This document shows, piece after piece, positions 24,321-33,394 of a stretch of 64,000 nucleotides of DNA (positions are counted from its first letter, which is position 1; each line of letters starts with the position of its first letter). Both the position numbers and the translations under genes were made by a program. Location of the stretch: positions 1-64,000 of the forward strand of contig JASBVV010000023.1 of NCBI GenBank assembly GCA_029960885.1, given 5' to 3'. This DNA comes from Kyrpidia sp. (lineage in GTDB: Bacteria > Bacillota > Bacilli > Kyrpidiales > Kyrpidiaceae). The notes under the pieces are model-generated. The model was given only the letters and a program-made list of their open reading frames with translations. It did not search any database and was not told the DNA's origin.

Positions 24321-26339
24321 ATGGGTCGCAAGACGTTTTACATCACCACGCCCATCTATTATCCGAGCAACAAACTGCACATCGGCCACGCGTACACCAC
24401 GGTGGCGGCCGATGCCATGGCCCGCTACAAGCGGCTGCGGGGTTTCGATGTGATGTATCTGACGGGCACGGATGAGCACGGCCAAAAGATCGAGCGCCGG
24501 GCTCGGGAGGAAGGGATGACGCCCCGGGCATTCGTGGACGACATTGTGGGGTGGATCCAAGAGCTCTGGAGGAAGCTGGACATTTCCTACGACGACTTCA
24601 TCCGGACCACGGAGCCCCGGCACAAAAACGCGGTCCAGCGCATTTTTCAGCGGCTCATGGACCAGGGGGACATTTATCAGGCCGATTATGAGGGCCTCTA
24701 CTGCACGCCGTGCGAGTCGTTCTGGACGGCCCGCCAGGCGGAAGGGGGACGCTGTCCGGACTGCGGGCGGCCGGTGGAACTGGTGAGGGAAAAGAGCTAT
24801 TTTTTCCGGATGGGCAAGTATGTTCCCAAGTTGTTGCAGTACTACGAAGAGAACCCGGAGTTTATTCAGCCCGAGTCCCGAAAACACGAGATGATCAACA
24901 ACTTTCTCAAACCGGGCCTGGAGGATCTCTGCGTCTCCCGCACGACCTTCGACTGGGGAATTCCCGTTCCCGGCGATCCGGACCATGTGATCTACGTCTG
25001 GATCGACGCGCTGAGCAATTATATCACGGCCCTGGGGTATTTATCCGACGATCCGGTCCAGCGTGAGAAGTTCGAGCATTACTGGCCCGCCGACGTCCAC
25101 GTGGTGGGCAAAGAAATCGTCCGATTCCACACGATTTATTGGCCGATCGTGCTCATGGCGTTGGGGCTACCCCTCCCCAAGAAGGTGTTCGGCCACGGCT
25201 GGCTGCTCACTCCCCAAGGCAAGATGTCCAAGTCCAAAGGGAATGTCATCGACCCCAATCTCCTCCTGGACCGATACGGTTCCGACGCCATCCGGTACTT
25301 CCTTTTGCGAGAGATTCCCTTCGGTGCGGACGGCGTGTTCACCCCGGAAGCCCTGATCCAGCGGCTAAACTTCGATTTGGCCAATGATCTGGGGAATCTG
25401 CTGAACCGCACACTTCCGTTGATCGAGCGGTACGCCGGCGGTCGCATCCCGACCCCCACGCGGATCCAGGAGCCGGACGGGGAGTTGCGGGGCATGGCCG
25501 CGGAGACGGTGACCCGGGTGGAGGAAGCCATGGAGAAGATGGAGTTCTCCACGGCTCTTGCGGCCATCTGGCAATTGCTCGGGCGAGCCAACAAATATAT
25601 TGACGAAACCGCGCCCTGGGCCGAAGTGAAAGCGGGCCGAGGGGACCGTGCGGAGACCGTGCTGTATCATTTGGCGGAGGTGCTCCGGATCACGTCCATT
25701 CTTTTGCAACCGTTTCTTACCAAGGCGCCGGCGGAGATTTGGCGGCGCCTGGGATTGTCCCCGGGACCGCACACCAGTTGGGACAGCGCAGGGATGTTCG
25801 GGACGTTGCCCCCAGGGTTGCCCGTGTATAAAGGGGACCCGCTGTTTCCCAGATTGGATTTGGAGGCCGAAGTGCTGGCGATCGATGAGGCCACGGGAGC
25901 TGTCAGCCGGCAAGGGGCGGAGCCGGTGTCCGAAACGGGCGAGGCCTCTCCACACTCCGGCGGTGCGGCTGGGGCTCCGGAGAACGATGCCGGGGCCGGT
26001 TGCGCGGCGGGAACGGAACTCATCGGAATTGAGGAATTTCAGAAGATCGACATGCGGGTCGGGCGGATCGTCGAGGCCGAACGGATCCCCAAAGCGGATA
26101 AGCTGCTCAAACTGATGATTGATCTGGGGAGCGAAGTGCGGCAGGTGGTCTCGGGAATCGCGAAGTACTATGCGCCGGAAGATCTGATCGGGCAGCGGGT
26201 GGTGGTGGTGGTGAACCTGAAGCCGGTCAAATTGCGGGGCGTCGAATCCCGTGGGATGATTCTGGCCGCATCGGAAGGTGACCGCCTGGTGCTGACCACC
26301 GTTTCGGACGATATCCCCCTGGGGACGAAAGTAAAATAG
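24321..26339 (+). CDS. metG: Methionyl-tRNA synthetase
   Basis: The 672-residue class I synthetase charges tRNA-Met. HIGH motif is LHIGHAYTT, the KMSKS loop is GKMSKSKGN, and the zinc knuckle reads CTPCESF...CPDCGRP. A helical anticodon domain follows, then a linker and a C-terminal EMAP/Trbp111 tRNA-binding domain (FQKIDMRVGRIVEAERIPKA), needed for dimerisation. The ATG has a GGGAGG box. Two tRNA-Met genes, including the initiator, lie at 60.3 kb. Confidence 0.96.
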   Translation: MGRKTFYITTPIYYPSNKLHIGHAYTTVAADAMARYKRLRGFDVMYLTGTDEHGQKIERRAREEGMTPRAFVDDIVGWIQELWRKLDISYDDFIRTTEPRHKNAVQRIFQRLMDQGDIYQADYEGLYCTPCESFWTARQAEGGRCPDCGRPVELVREKSYFFRMGKYVPKLLQYYEENPEFIQPESRKHEMINNFLKPGLEDLCVSRTTFDWGIPVPGDPDHVIYVWIDALSNYITALGYLSDDPVQREKFEHYWPADVHVVGKEIVRFHTIYWPIVLMALGLPLPKKVFGHGWLLTPQGKMSKSKGNVIDPNLLLDRYGSDAIRYFLLREIPFGADGVFTPEALIQRLNFDLANDLGNLLNRTLPLIERYAGGRIPTPTRIQEPDGELRGMAAETVTRVEEAMEKMEFSTALAAIWQLLGRANKYIDETAPWAEVKAGRGDRAETVLYHLAEVLRITSILLQPFLTKAPAEIWRRLGLSPGPHTSWDSAGMFGTLPPGLPVYKGDPLFPRLDLEAEVLAIDEATGAVSRQGAEPVSETGEASPHSGGAAGAPENDAGAGCAAGTELIGIEEFQKIDMRVGRIVEAERIPKADKLLKLMIDLGSEVRQVVSGIAKYYAPEDLIGQRVVVVVNLKPVKLRGVESRGMILAASEGDRLVLTTVSDDIPLGTKVK

Positions 26340-26350
26340 AGGGGGAGGCG

Positions 26351-27116
26351 ATGGAGATGGAGCTTTTTGATTCCCACAGTCACCTGAACGACGAGGCCTT
26401 TGCCGGTGATGTGGCCGAGGTCGTCGCCCGGGCGGAGGCGGCCGGGGTTCGGACGGTGGTGGTCCCCGGTTATGACCTTCTCTCGTCGGAGCGGGCCGTG
26501 GAACTGGCCCAAGGGTTTGATACCCTTTACGCTGCGGTGGGCATTCATCCCCACGAGGCGGCGTCTGCCGACGACGCAGCCATGGATCGCATTCGAGAAT
26601 TGGCCCGGGGCGCCGGCGGTCCGGGAAACGTGAGATCGAGGCAAACTATCATTACGATCATTCCCCAGGACGTGAAAGTTTTTGAGCGGCATCGCCCTGG
26701 CCAGGAGTTGAACCTTCCGTGATTGTCCATGATCGAAGGCGCACGCCGATACCGTGGAATGGCTCCGGCGCGCCGGGGCCTCGGAGGTCGGCGGCGTGAT
26801 GCACTGTTTCTCCGGCAGTTGGGACATCGCCCAGGAGTGTTTGCGCCTGGGCTTTTACCTGTCTTTTGGAGGACCGGTGACCTTTAAAAACGCCCGCCGT
26901 GCCCGGGAGGTGGCGGCCCGGGTGCCGGAAGACCGGCTGTTGATCGAAACCGATGCTCCCTATCTCACTCCGGAGCCCCACCGCGGCAAGCGAAACGAGC
27001 CGGCACACGTGGCCCTGGTCGCCGGAGCCCTGGCCGCGGTCCGGGAGACGGACCCGGAACACTTGGCTTGGGTCACCCGGGAAAATGCCCGCCGGCTGTT
27101 CCGGGTGCAGCGATGA
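26351..27116 (+). pseudogene. tatD: TatD-family metal-dependent DNase, disrupted
   Basis: The N-terminal part (ELFDSHSHLND with the HxH metal site, VGIHPHEA) and the C-terminal part (VMHCFSGS, SFGGPVTFK, LLIETDAPYLTPEPHRGKRN) are normal TatD/YabD sequence, but a stop falls between them. In 26630-26760 the expected residues (YHYDHSP, DV, VFERH, ALAR, ELNLP, IVHD, AHADTVEW) appear piecewise in shifting frames, which needs at least four single-base losses, several at runs of G. The intact family member is about 255 residues. Flanking metG and rnmV are intact and the stop still overlaps rnmV (ATGA), so the lesion is local. Confidence 0.8.
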
Positions 27117-27685
27117 CCGAGAAAAGCAAGCCCCGGGTGGCGGAAGTGGTCGTGGTGGAAGGATGGAGGGACAAAGCCGCGGTGGACAGGGCGGTGCGGG
27201 CGGATGTGGCCGTGACCGGGGGAACCGCGGTTTCCCCCGGGCTCATCGGGTTTCTTCGGCGGGTCTCCCGGGAACGAGGGGTGATCGTCTTCACCGATCC
27301 GGATCCGATGGGGGAGTGGATCCGCAGGCGGATTGCCGGCAAAGTGCCGGGGTGCAAACACGCATTCCTTTCTCCGGAGGAGGCCACGGACGGTCGGGAT
27401 GTCGGCATCGAACACGCCAATCCCGCTTCGATCGCCCGGGCGCTGGTTGCGGTGCGGACCGAGACCCTCGACCGTCCTTGGGCGATCTCCTGGGAGGAGA
27501 TGATCGAGGCCGGCTTGGCGGGCAGTGGCGGCGCATCCGACCGCCGGGCGAACGTGGCCCGCCGTCTGGGGATCGGGTACGGCAACGCCAAAGCCTTTTG
27601 GAAACGGGTCAATATCCTCGGGGTGGCCCGGGAAGAATTTTGGGCGGCGGTTCGGGCCTGCGAAGGCGGGACGGACCGTGGCTGA
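27113..27685 (+). CDS. rnmV: Ribonuclease M5
   Basis: The 190-residue Toprim nuclease matures the ends of 5S rRNA. The Toprim motifs are VVVVEGWRDKAAV (catalytic Glu) and VIVFTDPDPMGEWIRRRI (DxD). The C-terminal domain (RRLGIGYGNAKAFWKRVNILGV) matches the M5 L18-interacting domain. The start overlaps the tatD stop (ATGA) and the stop overlaps the rsmA start region, as in Bacillus yabD-rnmV-rsmA. Confidence 0.93.
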   Translation: MTEKSKPRVAEVVVVEGWRDKAAVDRAVRADVAVTGGTAVSPGLIGFLRRVSRERGVIVFTDPDPMGEWIRRRIAGKVPGCKHAFLSPEEATDGRDVGIEHANPASIARALVAVRTETLDRPWAISWEEMIEAGLAGSGGASDRRANVARRLGIGYGNAKAFWKRVNILGVAREEFWAAVRACEGGTDRG

Positions 27686-28550
27686 GCGGCGATCTTCCCC
27701 GCCTCCGGCCACGGCACTCCTGAAACGGTACGGACTGCGTCCCAAAAAAGCGTTGGGCCAAAATTTCCTCATTGATGAGCGGATCTTGGACCGGATTGTT
27801 CAGGCGGCCGATCTTCACGGCAGTGAGGCGGTATTCGAAGTGGGACCGGGGCTCGGTGCATTGACCGCGCGGCTGGCGGCGGCCGCTTGGAGGGTGCTGG
27901 CGGTGGAAAAAGACCGCGGGTTGGCATCGGTTCTCGATGAAGTGTTGGCCGATTTTGAGAATGTCCGGCTGGTGTGGGGGGATGTGTTGAAACTGGACGT
28001 GCGTGGAGAGTGCGCCGACTTTTTTGGAGATCGCCCGGTGCGGGTGGTGGCGAACCTTCCGTACTATGTGACGACTCCGGTCATGATGAAGTTGCTGGAG
28101 GAAGGCCCCCCCGTCGACCGGATGGTGCTCATGGTCCAACGCGAGGTGGCGGAGCGGCTCACCGCCTCGCCCGGTACCAAAGCGTACGGCGCCTTGACGG
28201 TGGCGGTGCAGTGGTATGCGCGGCGAGTGGACACCGTGATCCGGGTGCCGGCCGGCTGTTTTTTGCCGAGGCCGGCCGTGGACTCCGCGGTGGTTCGGTT
28301 GATGTTGCGGCCGCGGCCCGAGCCGGAGACCACCCGATGGTTGTCCCGGGTGGTGCGCGCCGGTTTTGCCCAGCGGCGGAAGACGCTGCTGAACGCGCTC
28401 TCTCACACCCTGGCCTCCGGGGACCGGAGGGTCATCGAACGAGCGCTGGGCGAAGCGGGCCTCAACCCCGAACGACGGGCCGAAACGTTGTCCTTGGAAG
28501 AGTTTGTGCGATTGGCACGGTCATTGGCCGGTCTCGTCTATCCCAAATAA
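27678..28550 (+). CDS. rsmA: 16S rRNA dimethyladenosine transferase RsmA (KsgA)
   Basis: The 290-residue SAM methyltransferase dimethylates A1518 and A1519 in 16S rRNA. It shows KKALGQNFLIDERILDRI, the SAM motif VFEVGPGLGALTARL, the catalytic NLPYYVTTPVMMKL (motif IV) and VPAGCFLPRPAVDSAVV. A GTG at 27678, overlapping the rnmV stop, gives the expected length. Confidence 0.95.
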   Translation: MAERRSSPPPATALLKRYGLRPKKALGQNFLIDERILDRIVQAADLHGSEAVFEVGPGLGALTARLAAAAWRVLAVEKDRGLASVLDEVLADFENVRLVWGDVLKLDVRGECADFFGDRPVRVVANLPYYVTTPVMMKLLEEGPPVDRMVLMVQREVAERLTASPGTKAYGALTVAVQWYARRVDTVIRVPAGCFLPRPAVDSAVVRLMLRPRPEPETTRWLSRVVRAGFAQRRKTLLNALSHTLASGDRRVIERALGEAGLNPERRAETLSLEEFVRLARSLAGLVYPK

Positions 28551-28562
28551 TGCCATGGGGCG

Positions 28563-29051
28563 GTGGAGATCGTGGAATTCTGGAACCCGAGTAAAGGGAG
28601 CCTCAGTTTGGAGCAGGTCGTGGCCGACATCGTTGCCTTCATGGCGGAGGCTCCCCAGGAAACGTATCGCCTGATCATCGGGACGGACTCACAAAACCGC
28701 CCCGCCCAAGGGACCACGCTGTTCGCCATGGCGATCATCATCCACCGGGTGGGCAAAGGGGCGCGGTACTATTTTCACCGGGAGTCCCGCCGGATCATTC
28801 GGTCCCTGGCCCAGCGCCTGTACACGGAAGCGGCCATGTCTGTGGAATTGGGGGAGAATGTGCAACACTATTTGCGCGAGGCCGGAGCCCTGCGGGATAT
28901 AGAGGTGCACCTCGACATTGGGGAAGAGGGGGCCAGCCGACAGTTGATCCGGGAAGTGGTCGGCTGGGTGACCAGCAGTGGATACACGGCCAAAATCAAG
29001 CCGGACTCCTTCGGCGCGTCCAAAGTCGCCGATAAATATACCAAGGCTTAG
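28563..29051 (+). CDS. ykuK: YkuK-family RNase H-like protein (DUF458)
   Basis: A 162-residue protein with the DUF458 pattern WNPSKGSLSLEQVVADIVAF, LIIGTDSQN, then the HLDIGEEGASRQLIREVVGWV and IKPDSFGASKVADKYTK segments. GTDSQ and a later DxG are reminiscent of RNase H-fold acidic residues, but no activity is established for the family. Start either GTG 28563 or GTG 28572. It lies downstream of rsmA. Confidence 0.85.
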   Translation: MEIVEFWNPSKGSLSLEQVVADIVAFMAEAPQETYRLIIGTDSQNRPAQGTTLFAMAIIIHRVGKGARYYFHRESRRIIRSLAQRLYTEAAMSVELGENVQHYLREAGALRDIEVHLDIGEEGASRQLIREVVGWVTSSGYTAKIKPDSFGASKVADKYTKA

Positions 29052-29077
29052 TTTTGCCGCAAAGGGCGGTGTTCGAC

Positions 29078-30025
29078 GTGGAAACCTTCTTGAAAACCAT
29101 TTCGGCGCTGCGGGGGTCGAAGGTCCTGTTCCTGTGCCACGATCAGGCGGACAGCGACGCACTGGGAGCGGCTTTTGCGCTTGCCCAGTGGATCGGGGGC
29201 GTCGTGGGCGTACCCCGGGAGCCGGCCATTCACACCCGGCGGCTGATCGAAGCAACCGGTATGGACCCGGTCAAGACTCCGGACCCGGAAGCGTATGACG
29301 CCGTCGTGGTGGTCGACGCCGCCGACGCCTCTCAACTGGAGCCCGCCGTGCCGAAGCGGTTTTACTTGATCGACCACCATCCGGACAATCAGTTGGTCTC
29401 TCACGCGGCCGCCGCCCTGTACGATCCGGTGTCGTCCACCTGTCAATTGGTGTTCCGCCTGTTGAAGCGGGCGGGGGACCATCCCGGCCGGGAGGCGGCT
29501 TTGGCCCTGGCCGCCGGGATCCTGACCGACACGATCCACTTTCACAAGGGAGATGCCGAGTCGTTTCGCGCCTTCGGTGAGTTGCTGGAGATCGGCGGAA
29601 TCTCCTACGAAGACGTCAAACGCCTTTATCTGGATGATCAGCGGCGAGACCGCGAGGTGATTCTGCGCGCGGCCCTGGGATCCCGGTGGGTGAAGCTCGG
29701 AGATTACAACATCCTTCTGGCGGAAATCCGCACCAACATTCCCACCTTTGTCGCCCGGGCACTCCTCGACCTCGGGGCCGACATGAGTGTGGTGGCTTAC
29801 GAAGGCCCCGAGGGGCTGGAGGTGCGCACCTACATCCGAGAAGAGATGGCGTCCGCATGCTCCCTGGATGCCGTTGATCTCATGCGGGCGGTGCCCGGGG
29901 TGAACTCGGGACAGGTCTGGGGGTATCGGCAGTTCGCGGCGTTTCGCCGCCGGGATACCATGCCGGGGGTGTTGGATCATATGATCGAAACGCTGAAATC
30001 CCGCCTGGTCACCCCCCGCGGATAG
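29078..30025 (+). CDS. DHH-family phosphoesterase (NrnA-like)
   Basis: The 315-residue protein has a DHH domain with FLCHDQADSDALGAA (motif I), VVVVDAADAS (motif II) and the LIDHHPDN triad (motif III), then GILTDTIHFHKG (motif IV). A C-terminal DHHA1-like part (LGADMSVVAYEGPEGLEVRTYIREE) follows. Homologues degrade nano-RNA, pAp or pApA. Which of these it prefers is not readable. GTG 29078 with AAAGGGCGG upstream is preferred to TTG 29054. Its end overlaps the end of a minus-strand glycosyltransferase by 17 bp. Confidence 0.85.
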   Translation: METFLKTISALRGSKVLFLCHDQADSDALGAAFALAQWIGGVVGVPREPAIHTRRLIEATGMDPVKTPDPEAYDAVVVVDAADASQLEPAVPKRFYLIDHHPDNQLVSHAAAALYDPVSSTCQLVFRLLKRAGDHPGREAALALAAGILTDTIHFHKGDAESFRAFGELLEIGGISYEDVKRLYLDDQRRDREVILRAALGSRWVKLGDYNILLAEIRTNIPTFVARALLDLGADMSVVAYEGPEGLEVRTYIREEMASACSLDAVDLMRAVPGVNSGQVWGYRQFAAFRRRDTMPGVLDHMIETLKSRLVTPRG

Positions 30026-30791
30026 AGGCGGCCAGGGCGGCCAGATGGTCCCACCGCCGGTTCCGGTGGGCGCCGATATACGTGGTTCCTGCGAATCGGC
30101 GGGTGCGGGGCCGTCCGTCCAGAAGACACAGTGCTTCCACCGTGTCCCCGGTGACCGCTTCGATCACCGCGGCCCGGTGTTCGCTTCGGCGGTGGGCGGA
30201 GGCCAGACGGGCCAGAGGGCAGCGGGCCAGGACTTCCACCCGCAGGCCGAGCCGGGCGGCGTGGGCCAGAAGGGTCGGAGGTTTGGCCACGTCGGGCAGG
30301 GGTACCGCCCGCAGCAGACGGGCCGAGAGAGAAAGGGGGCCGAGACTCGGGTGAACGCCCGCCAATCGGCCGCCGAACGGCAGCTCTTTTTTCAGTTTTC
30401 GCCACAGATGGTCGAGAGCCGGATCGGGGAATCGATCCACGCCCAGATCCCACAGGGCGACGTCCACGTCAAAACGCTCGACATCCCGCATGAACCGCCG
30501 CAGTTCGTGGCGGACGTCGCCGATCCAATCCCCGTCGTACCAGAGGGTGTGCGGAGCTCGCCGGGCCAGGGCCACCGCCGCTCCCACCGCCCGGGGCACG
30601 TCCACCCCCAGGGGGTGGGGCCAATCAAGGATATGGACTCGCGGATCGCCCATCGATCGAATGCGCCTTTCGGTACCATCCCGGCAGCCGTTGGCGATGA
30701 CGACGACGGGATCGGCGCCGGCGCCGAGGACGGTCCGAAGGGCGCCCACGATCCGCCCCGCCTCATTGTGGGCCGGCATGACACAGAGCAC
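30009..30791 (-). CDS. GT2-like glycosyltransferase / nucleotide-sugar-binding protein
   Basis: A 260-residue protein with a GT-A opening: VLCVMPAHNEAGRIVGALR, DPVVVIANGCRDGT and WYDGDWIG in the place of the metal-binding DxD. The second half is Arg-rich with no membrane helix. The start is GTG 30791, six bases after GGGAGGA. The donor and acceptor are unknown. It points against its neighbours, tail to tail with the DHH gene and divergent from yabG, so it has its own promoter and is an accessory insertion in the conserved block. Confidence 0.7.
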   Translation of the reverse strand: MLCVMPAHNEAGRIVGALRTVLGAGADPVVVIANGCRDGTERRIRSMGDPRVHILDWPHPLGVDVPRAVGAAVALARRAPHTLWYDGDWIGDVRHELRRFMRDVERFDVDVALWDLGVDRFPDPALDHLWRKLKKELPFGGRLAGVHPSLGPLSLSARLLRAVPLPDVAKPPTLLAHAARLGLRVEVLARCPLARLASAHRRSEHRAAVIEAVTGDTVEALCLLDGRPRTRRFAGTTYIGAHRNRRWDHLAALAASIRGG

Positions 30792-30946
30792 GTCGGTTCC
30801 TCCCTTCCCTTTCTTATATGCCGTGGATTGAACCCGGAGCCTCCGACACCCGCCGATCGGCTCCCGCATAGGATGCGGTAGGCGGCATTGAGCAGACGGC
30901 ATCGGGCGGCGGCTCGATGCCGGCCGGGGAGAGGGGAGGGCCGATC

Positions 30947-31807
30947 TTGTGGCAACCGGGAGACGTGGTGGCGCGGAAGTCTTACGGTAAGGATTTGTGT
31001 TTCGTGGTGGTGGAGGTGGATGAACAGGCCCGCATCGCGGTACTGAAAGGCGTGGACGTCCGGCTCATTGCCGATGCCCCCTTTGATGACCTGGTGGCGG
31101 TCGGCGAAGAGGAACTGCGCGCGTACCTTTCCGACGAGTCCCGGGCGGAACAGGAGTCCCTGCAACTGGTTCGCCGGCGTCGGGAGTTGGAGGCCGACAA
31201 AATTCGCATGCGGACGGAGACGAAGTTTCGCCAGGCCCATGATTTTTTTGAACGCCCCGGCCGGGTTCTCCATCTGGACGGAGACGGCGCGTACTTGAAC
31301 AAGTGTCTTCAGGCGTATCGGGATCTCGGCATCCCGGCCGAGGGGCGTCATATGCCGGAATCCCGTATGGCGGAAGCATTGCCCGAATTGTTGGACCGGC
31401 ATCAACCGGATATCCTGATCTTGACCGGGCACGACGGCCTGCTGCGAAAAGGCCAGGATCTGATGAACATCTTGAATTACAGAAACTCGGAACATTTTAT
31501 CCGCGCTGTCCGGGTTGCCCGGCGATGGGAGCGGAGTTTGGACGACTTGATCATTTTCGCCGGGGCATGCCAGTCCCATTATGAAGGACTGTTGGAGGCC
31601 GGCGCGAATTTTGCCAGTTCGCCCCACCGGATTTTGATTCACGCCCTGGATCCGGTGTTGATCGCCGAAAAGATTGCGTACACGCCGATCAATCAGACGG
31701 TGAACATTTTCGATGTGGTGCGGTCCACCATCACCGGGACGGACGGGCTCGGGGGCGTGGAGTCCCGCGGCAAGTACCGCATCGGCCTTCCCCGGTCTCC
31801 GTACTGA
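30947..31807 (+). CDS. yabG: Sporulation-specific protease YabG
   Basis: The 286-residue protein begins with a small barrel (WQPGDVVARKSYGKDLCFVV) and has the YabG peptidase core: RPGRVLHLDGDGAYLNKC, DILILTGHDGLL, IFAGACQSHYEGLLEAGANF and a C-terminal TGTDGLGGVESRGKYR. YabG is a SigmaK-dependent cysteine protease that trims coat proteins and drives their cross-linking. A likely catalytic Cys is in FAGACQSH. The TTG at 30947 follows GGGAGGG by six bases. Confidence 0.92.
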   Translation: MWQPGDVVARKSYGKDLCFVVVEVDEQARIAVLKGVDVRLIADAPFDDLVAVGEEELRAYLSDESRAEQESLQLVRRRRELEADKIRMRTETKFRQAHDFFERPGRVLHLDGDGAYLNKCLQAYRDLGIPAEGRHMPESRMAEALPELLDRHQPDILILTGHDGLLRKGQDLMNILNYRNSEHFIRAVRVARRWERSLDDLIIFAGACQSHYEGLLEAGANFASSPHRILIHALDPVLIAEKIAYTPINQTVNIFDVVRSTITGTDGLGGVESRGKYRIGLPRSPY

Positions 31808-31885
31808 GTCTGCCGGCCGGGAAAAAGGTGTATAATGAAGCCGATTGAGATCGAAGGTGCAGATTCAGGGGGTGTGAGGGCATCG

Positions 31886-32827
31886 ATGAAACTGGGAATG
31901 TTTGCGGTGGATGGGGAGGCCCGATTGGGATTGGCCTGGGGTGAGAACCGGGTGGTGGATGTGGCGGCTGCCCAGCGGAAACTCTCGGAAGCCGGCCTGG
32001 TTGCCGACGGACCGGTGGCCGGAGGGGATCTTCTCTCGGTGATCACCGAATGGGACGGCCCGGCCGGACAAGCTCTGCGGGCACTTCACCAGGCCCTGGC
32101 GGCGGTCGGCAACGCCCCGTGGACGCCGGCGGGGGGCGGGGTGGTTTTTGATCCGGAAGAGGTCGAGATGTTGCCCCCGCTGGGTCGACCGGGCAAAAAC
32201 GTTTTGTGTTTGGGGAAGAACTATGAGGAACACGCCAGGGAGGTGAATTCGGACCGACCGGAATATCCCGTGGTGTTTTCGAAGGCCACCACCTCCCTGA
32301 CCGGGCACGGCTCCGGGATTCTGCGCCACCGCGGGGTGACCGACCAACTGGATTACGAGGGTGAATTGGCCGTGGTCATCGGGCGCACGGCGAGGGGGGT
32401 ATCCCGGGCAAAGGCGATGGATTACATATTCGGGTATACCCTGATCAATGACGTGACGGCCCGGGATTGGCAGTGGAGGCACCAGCAGTGGCATTTGGGG
32501 AAAAGTTTTGACACGTTCTGTCCCATGGGGCCGTTTGTCGTTCCCAAGGAATTTGCGCCGCGGGTTCAGGATATGGTGCTGCAGACCCGGGTCAACGGCG
32601 AATTGCGCCAAACGGGGCGGCTGTCCGACCTGATTTTTGACATTCCGACCATCCTCGAAGTCATCACCGCGGGGATCACCCTGGAGCCCGGGGACGTGAT
32701 CGCCACCGGCACTCCGGCGGGGGTGGGCATAGGGTTTCAACCGCCGCGTTTTCTGGAGGTTGGAGATGAGATTGAAATTTCAGTGGATGGGGTCGGCACA
32801 CTGAGGAACCGGGTGATTGAAGGGTGA
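31886..32827 (+). CDS. Fumarylacetoacetate hydrolase-family protein
   Basis: The 313-residue protein has an N-terminal small domain and an FAH barrel with KNVLCLGKNYEEHAREV, the metal-binding acidic residues in DQLDYEGELAVVIGR, TLINDVTARDWQ and GDVIATGTPAGVGIGFQPP. Members hydrolyse or decarboxylate 2,4-diketo or oxalo acids such as acylpyruvate, oxaloacetate or homoprotocatechuate products. The substrate here is open. An ATG at 31835 inside a TATAATG would add 17 residues; homologues support 31886. Not part of this block in B. subtilis. Confidence 0.88.
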   Translation: MKLGMFAVDGEARLGLAWGENRVVDVAAAQRKLSEAGLVADGPVAGGDLLSVITEWDGPAGQALRALHQALAAVGNAPWTPAGGGVVFDPEEVEMLPPLGRPGKNVLCLGKNYEEHAREVNSDRPEYPVVFSKATTSLTGHGSGILRHRGVTDQLDYEGELAVVIGRTARGVSRAKAMDYIFGYTLINDVTARDWQWRHQQWHLGKSFDTFCPMGPFVVPKEFAPRVQDMVLQTRVNGELRQTGRLSDLIFDIPTILEVITAGITLEPGDVIATGTPAGVGIGFQPPRFLEVGDEIEISVDGVGTLRNRVIEG

Positions 32828-32865
32828 GGATCGGTCTGTGGACCGACGATCGAGACACCTGCCGA

Positions 32866-32936
32866 TTGACAACGATTTTAGGGTCCTGTTATAATGTTTC
32901 CTTCGTTTGACATTCGTCGGCCGTTCGTGATACACT
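32866..32936 (+). promoter_or_regulatory. Tandem SigmaA promoters of veg
   Basis: P1: TTGACA (32866-32871), 18 bp, TATAAT (32890-32895), a perfect hexamer pair. P2: TTGACA (32907-32912), 18 bp, TACACT (32931-32936). The start codon follows at 32961. The B. subtilis veg promoter is also exceptionally strong. Confidence 0.85.
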
Positions 32937-32960
32937 GTCCTCTAGAAAGAGGTGGTGCGG

Positions 32961-33236
32961 GTGGCGGCGAAGAATGCGCTCCTGGAGATTAAGCGCAGCC
33001 TCGACAGCTACGTGGGGGAGAAGATCCTGATCCGGGCCAATAACGGACGACGCAAGATGATCGAGCGGACAGGCATTCTGGAGGAGACGTATCCCTCGGT
33101 CTTCGTCATAAAGCTGGATCAATCGGACCACTCGTTTAAACGCGTATCTTACAGCTACGCGGACATTCTCACTGAAACCGTGGAATTGATGATTCTCCGA
33201 GGCGACGAATCGGTTCGCGTCTGCATCGAACGATAG
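32961..33236 (+). CDS. veg: Veg protein
   Basis: The 91-residue protein shows the family sequence [42 protein letters not shown] and [18 protein letters not shown]. Veg is a small RNA-binding-like (Sm-fold) protein that is abundantly expressed and stimulates biofilm matrix genes in B. subtilis by antagonising SinR. The GTG at 32961 has GAGGTGG at the right distance. Two promoters precede it and a terminator follows, so it is monocistronic. Confidence 0.93.
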   Translation: MAAKNALLEIKRSLDSYVGEKILIRANNGRRKMIERTGILEETYPSVFVIKLDQSDHSFKRVSYSYADILTETVELMILRGDESVRVCIER

Positions 33237-33269
33237 CAAAGGGAATGTTCCAGCAACCATGGGTGCAAG

Positions 33270-33295
33270 AGGCCGCTGAGTGCGGCCTTTTTCGC
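33270..33295 (+). terminator. Intrinsic terminator of veg
   Basis: GGCCGC (33271-33276) pairs with GCGGCC (33282-33287), followed by TTTTT. Confidence 0.85.
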
Positions 33296-33394
33296 ATTCT
33301 TTGCAAAGGGCGCATGTTCCGGCCGGGCCCGGGGATACTGAGGGATGGACGCCAAAAAGACTCGCAGGAGTCCACCGACAGGGGGGATCGGCTC

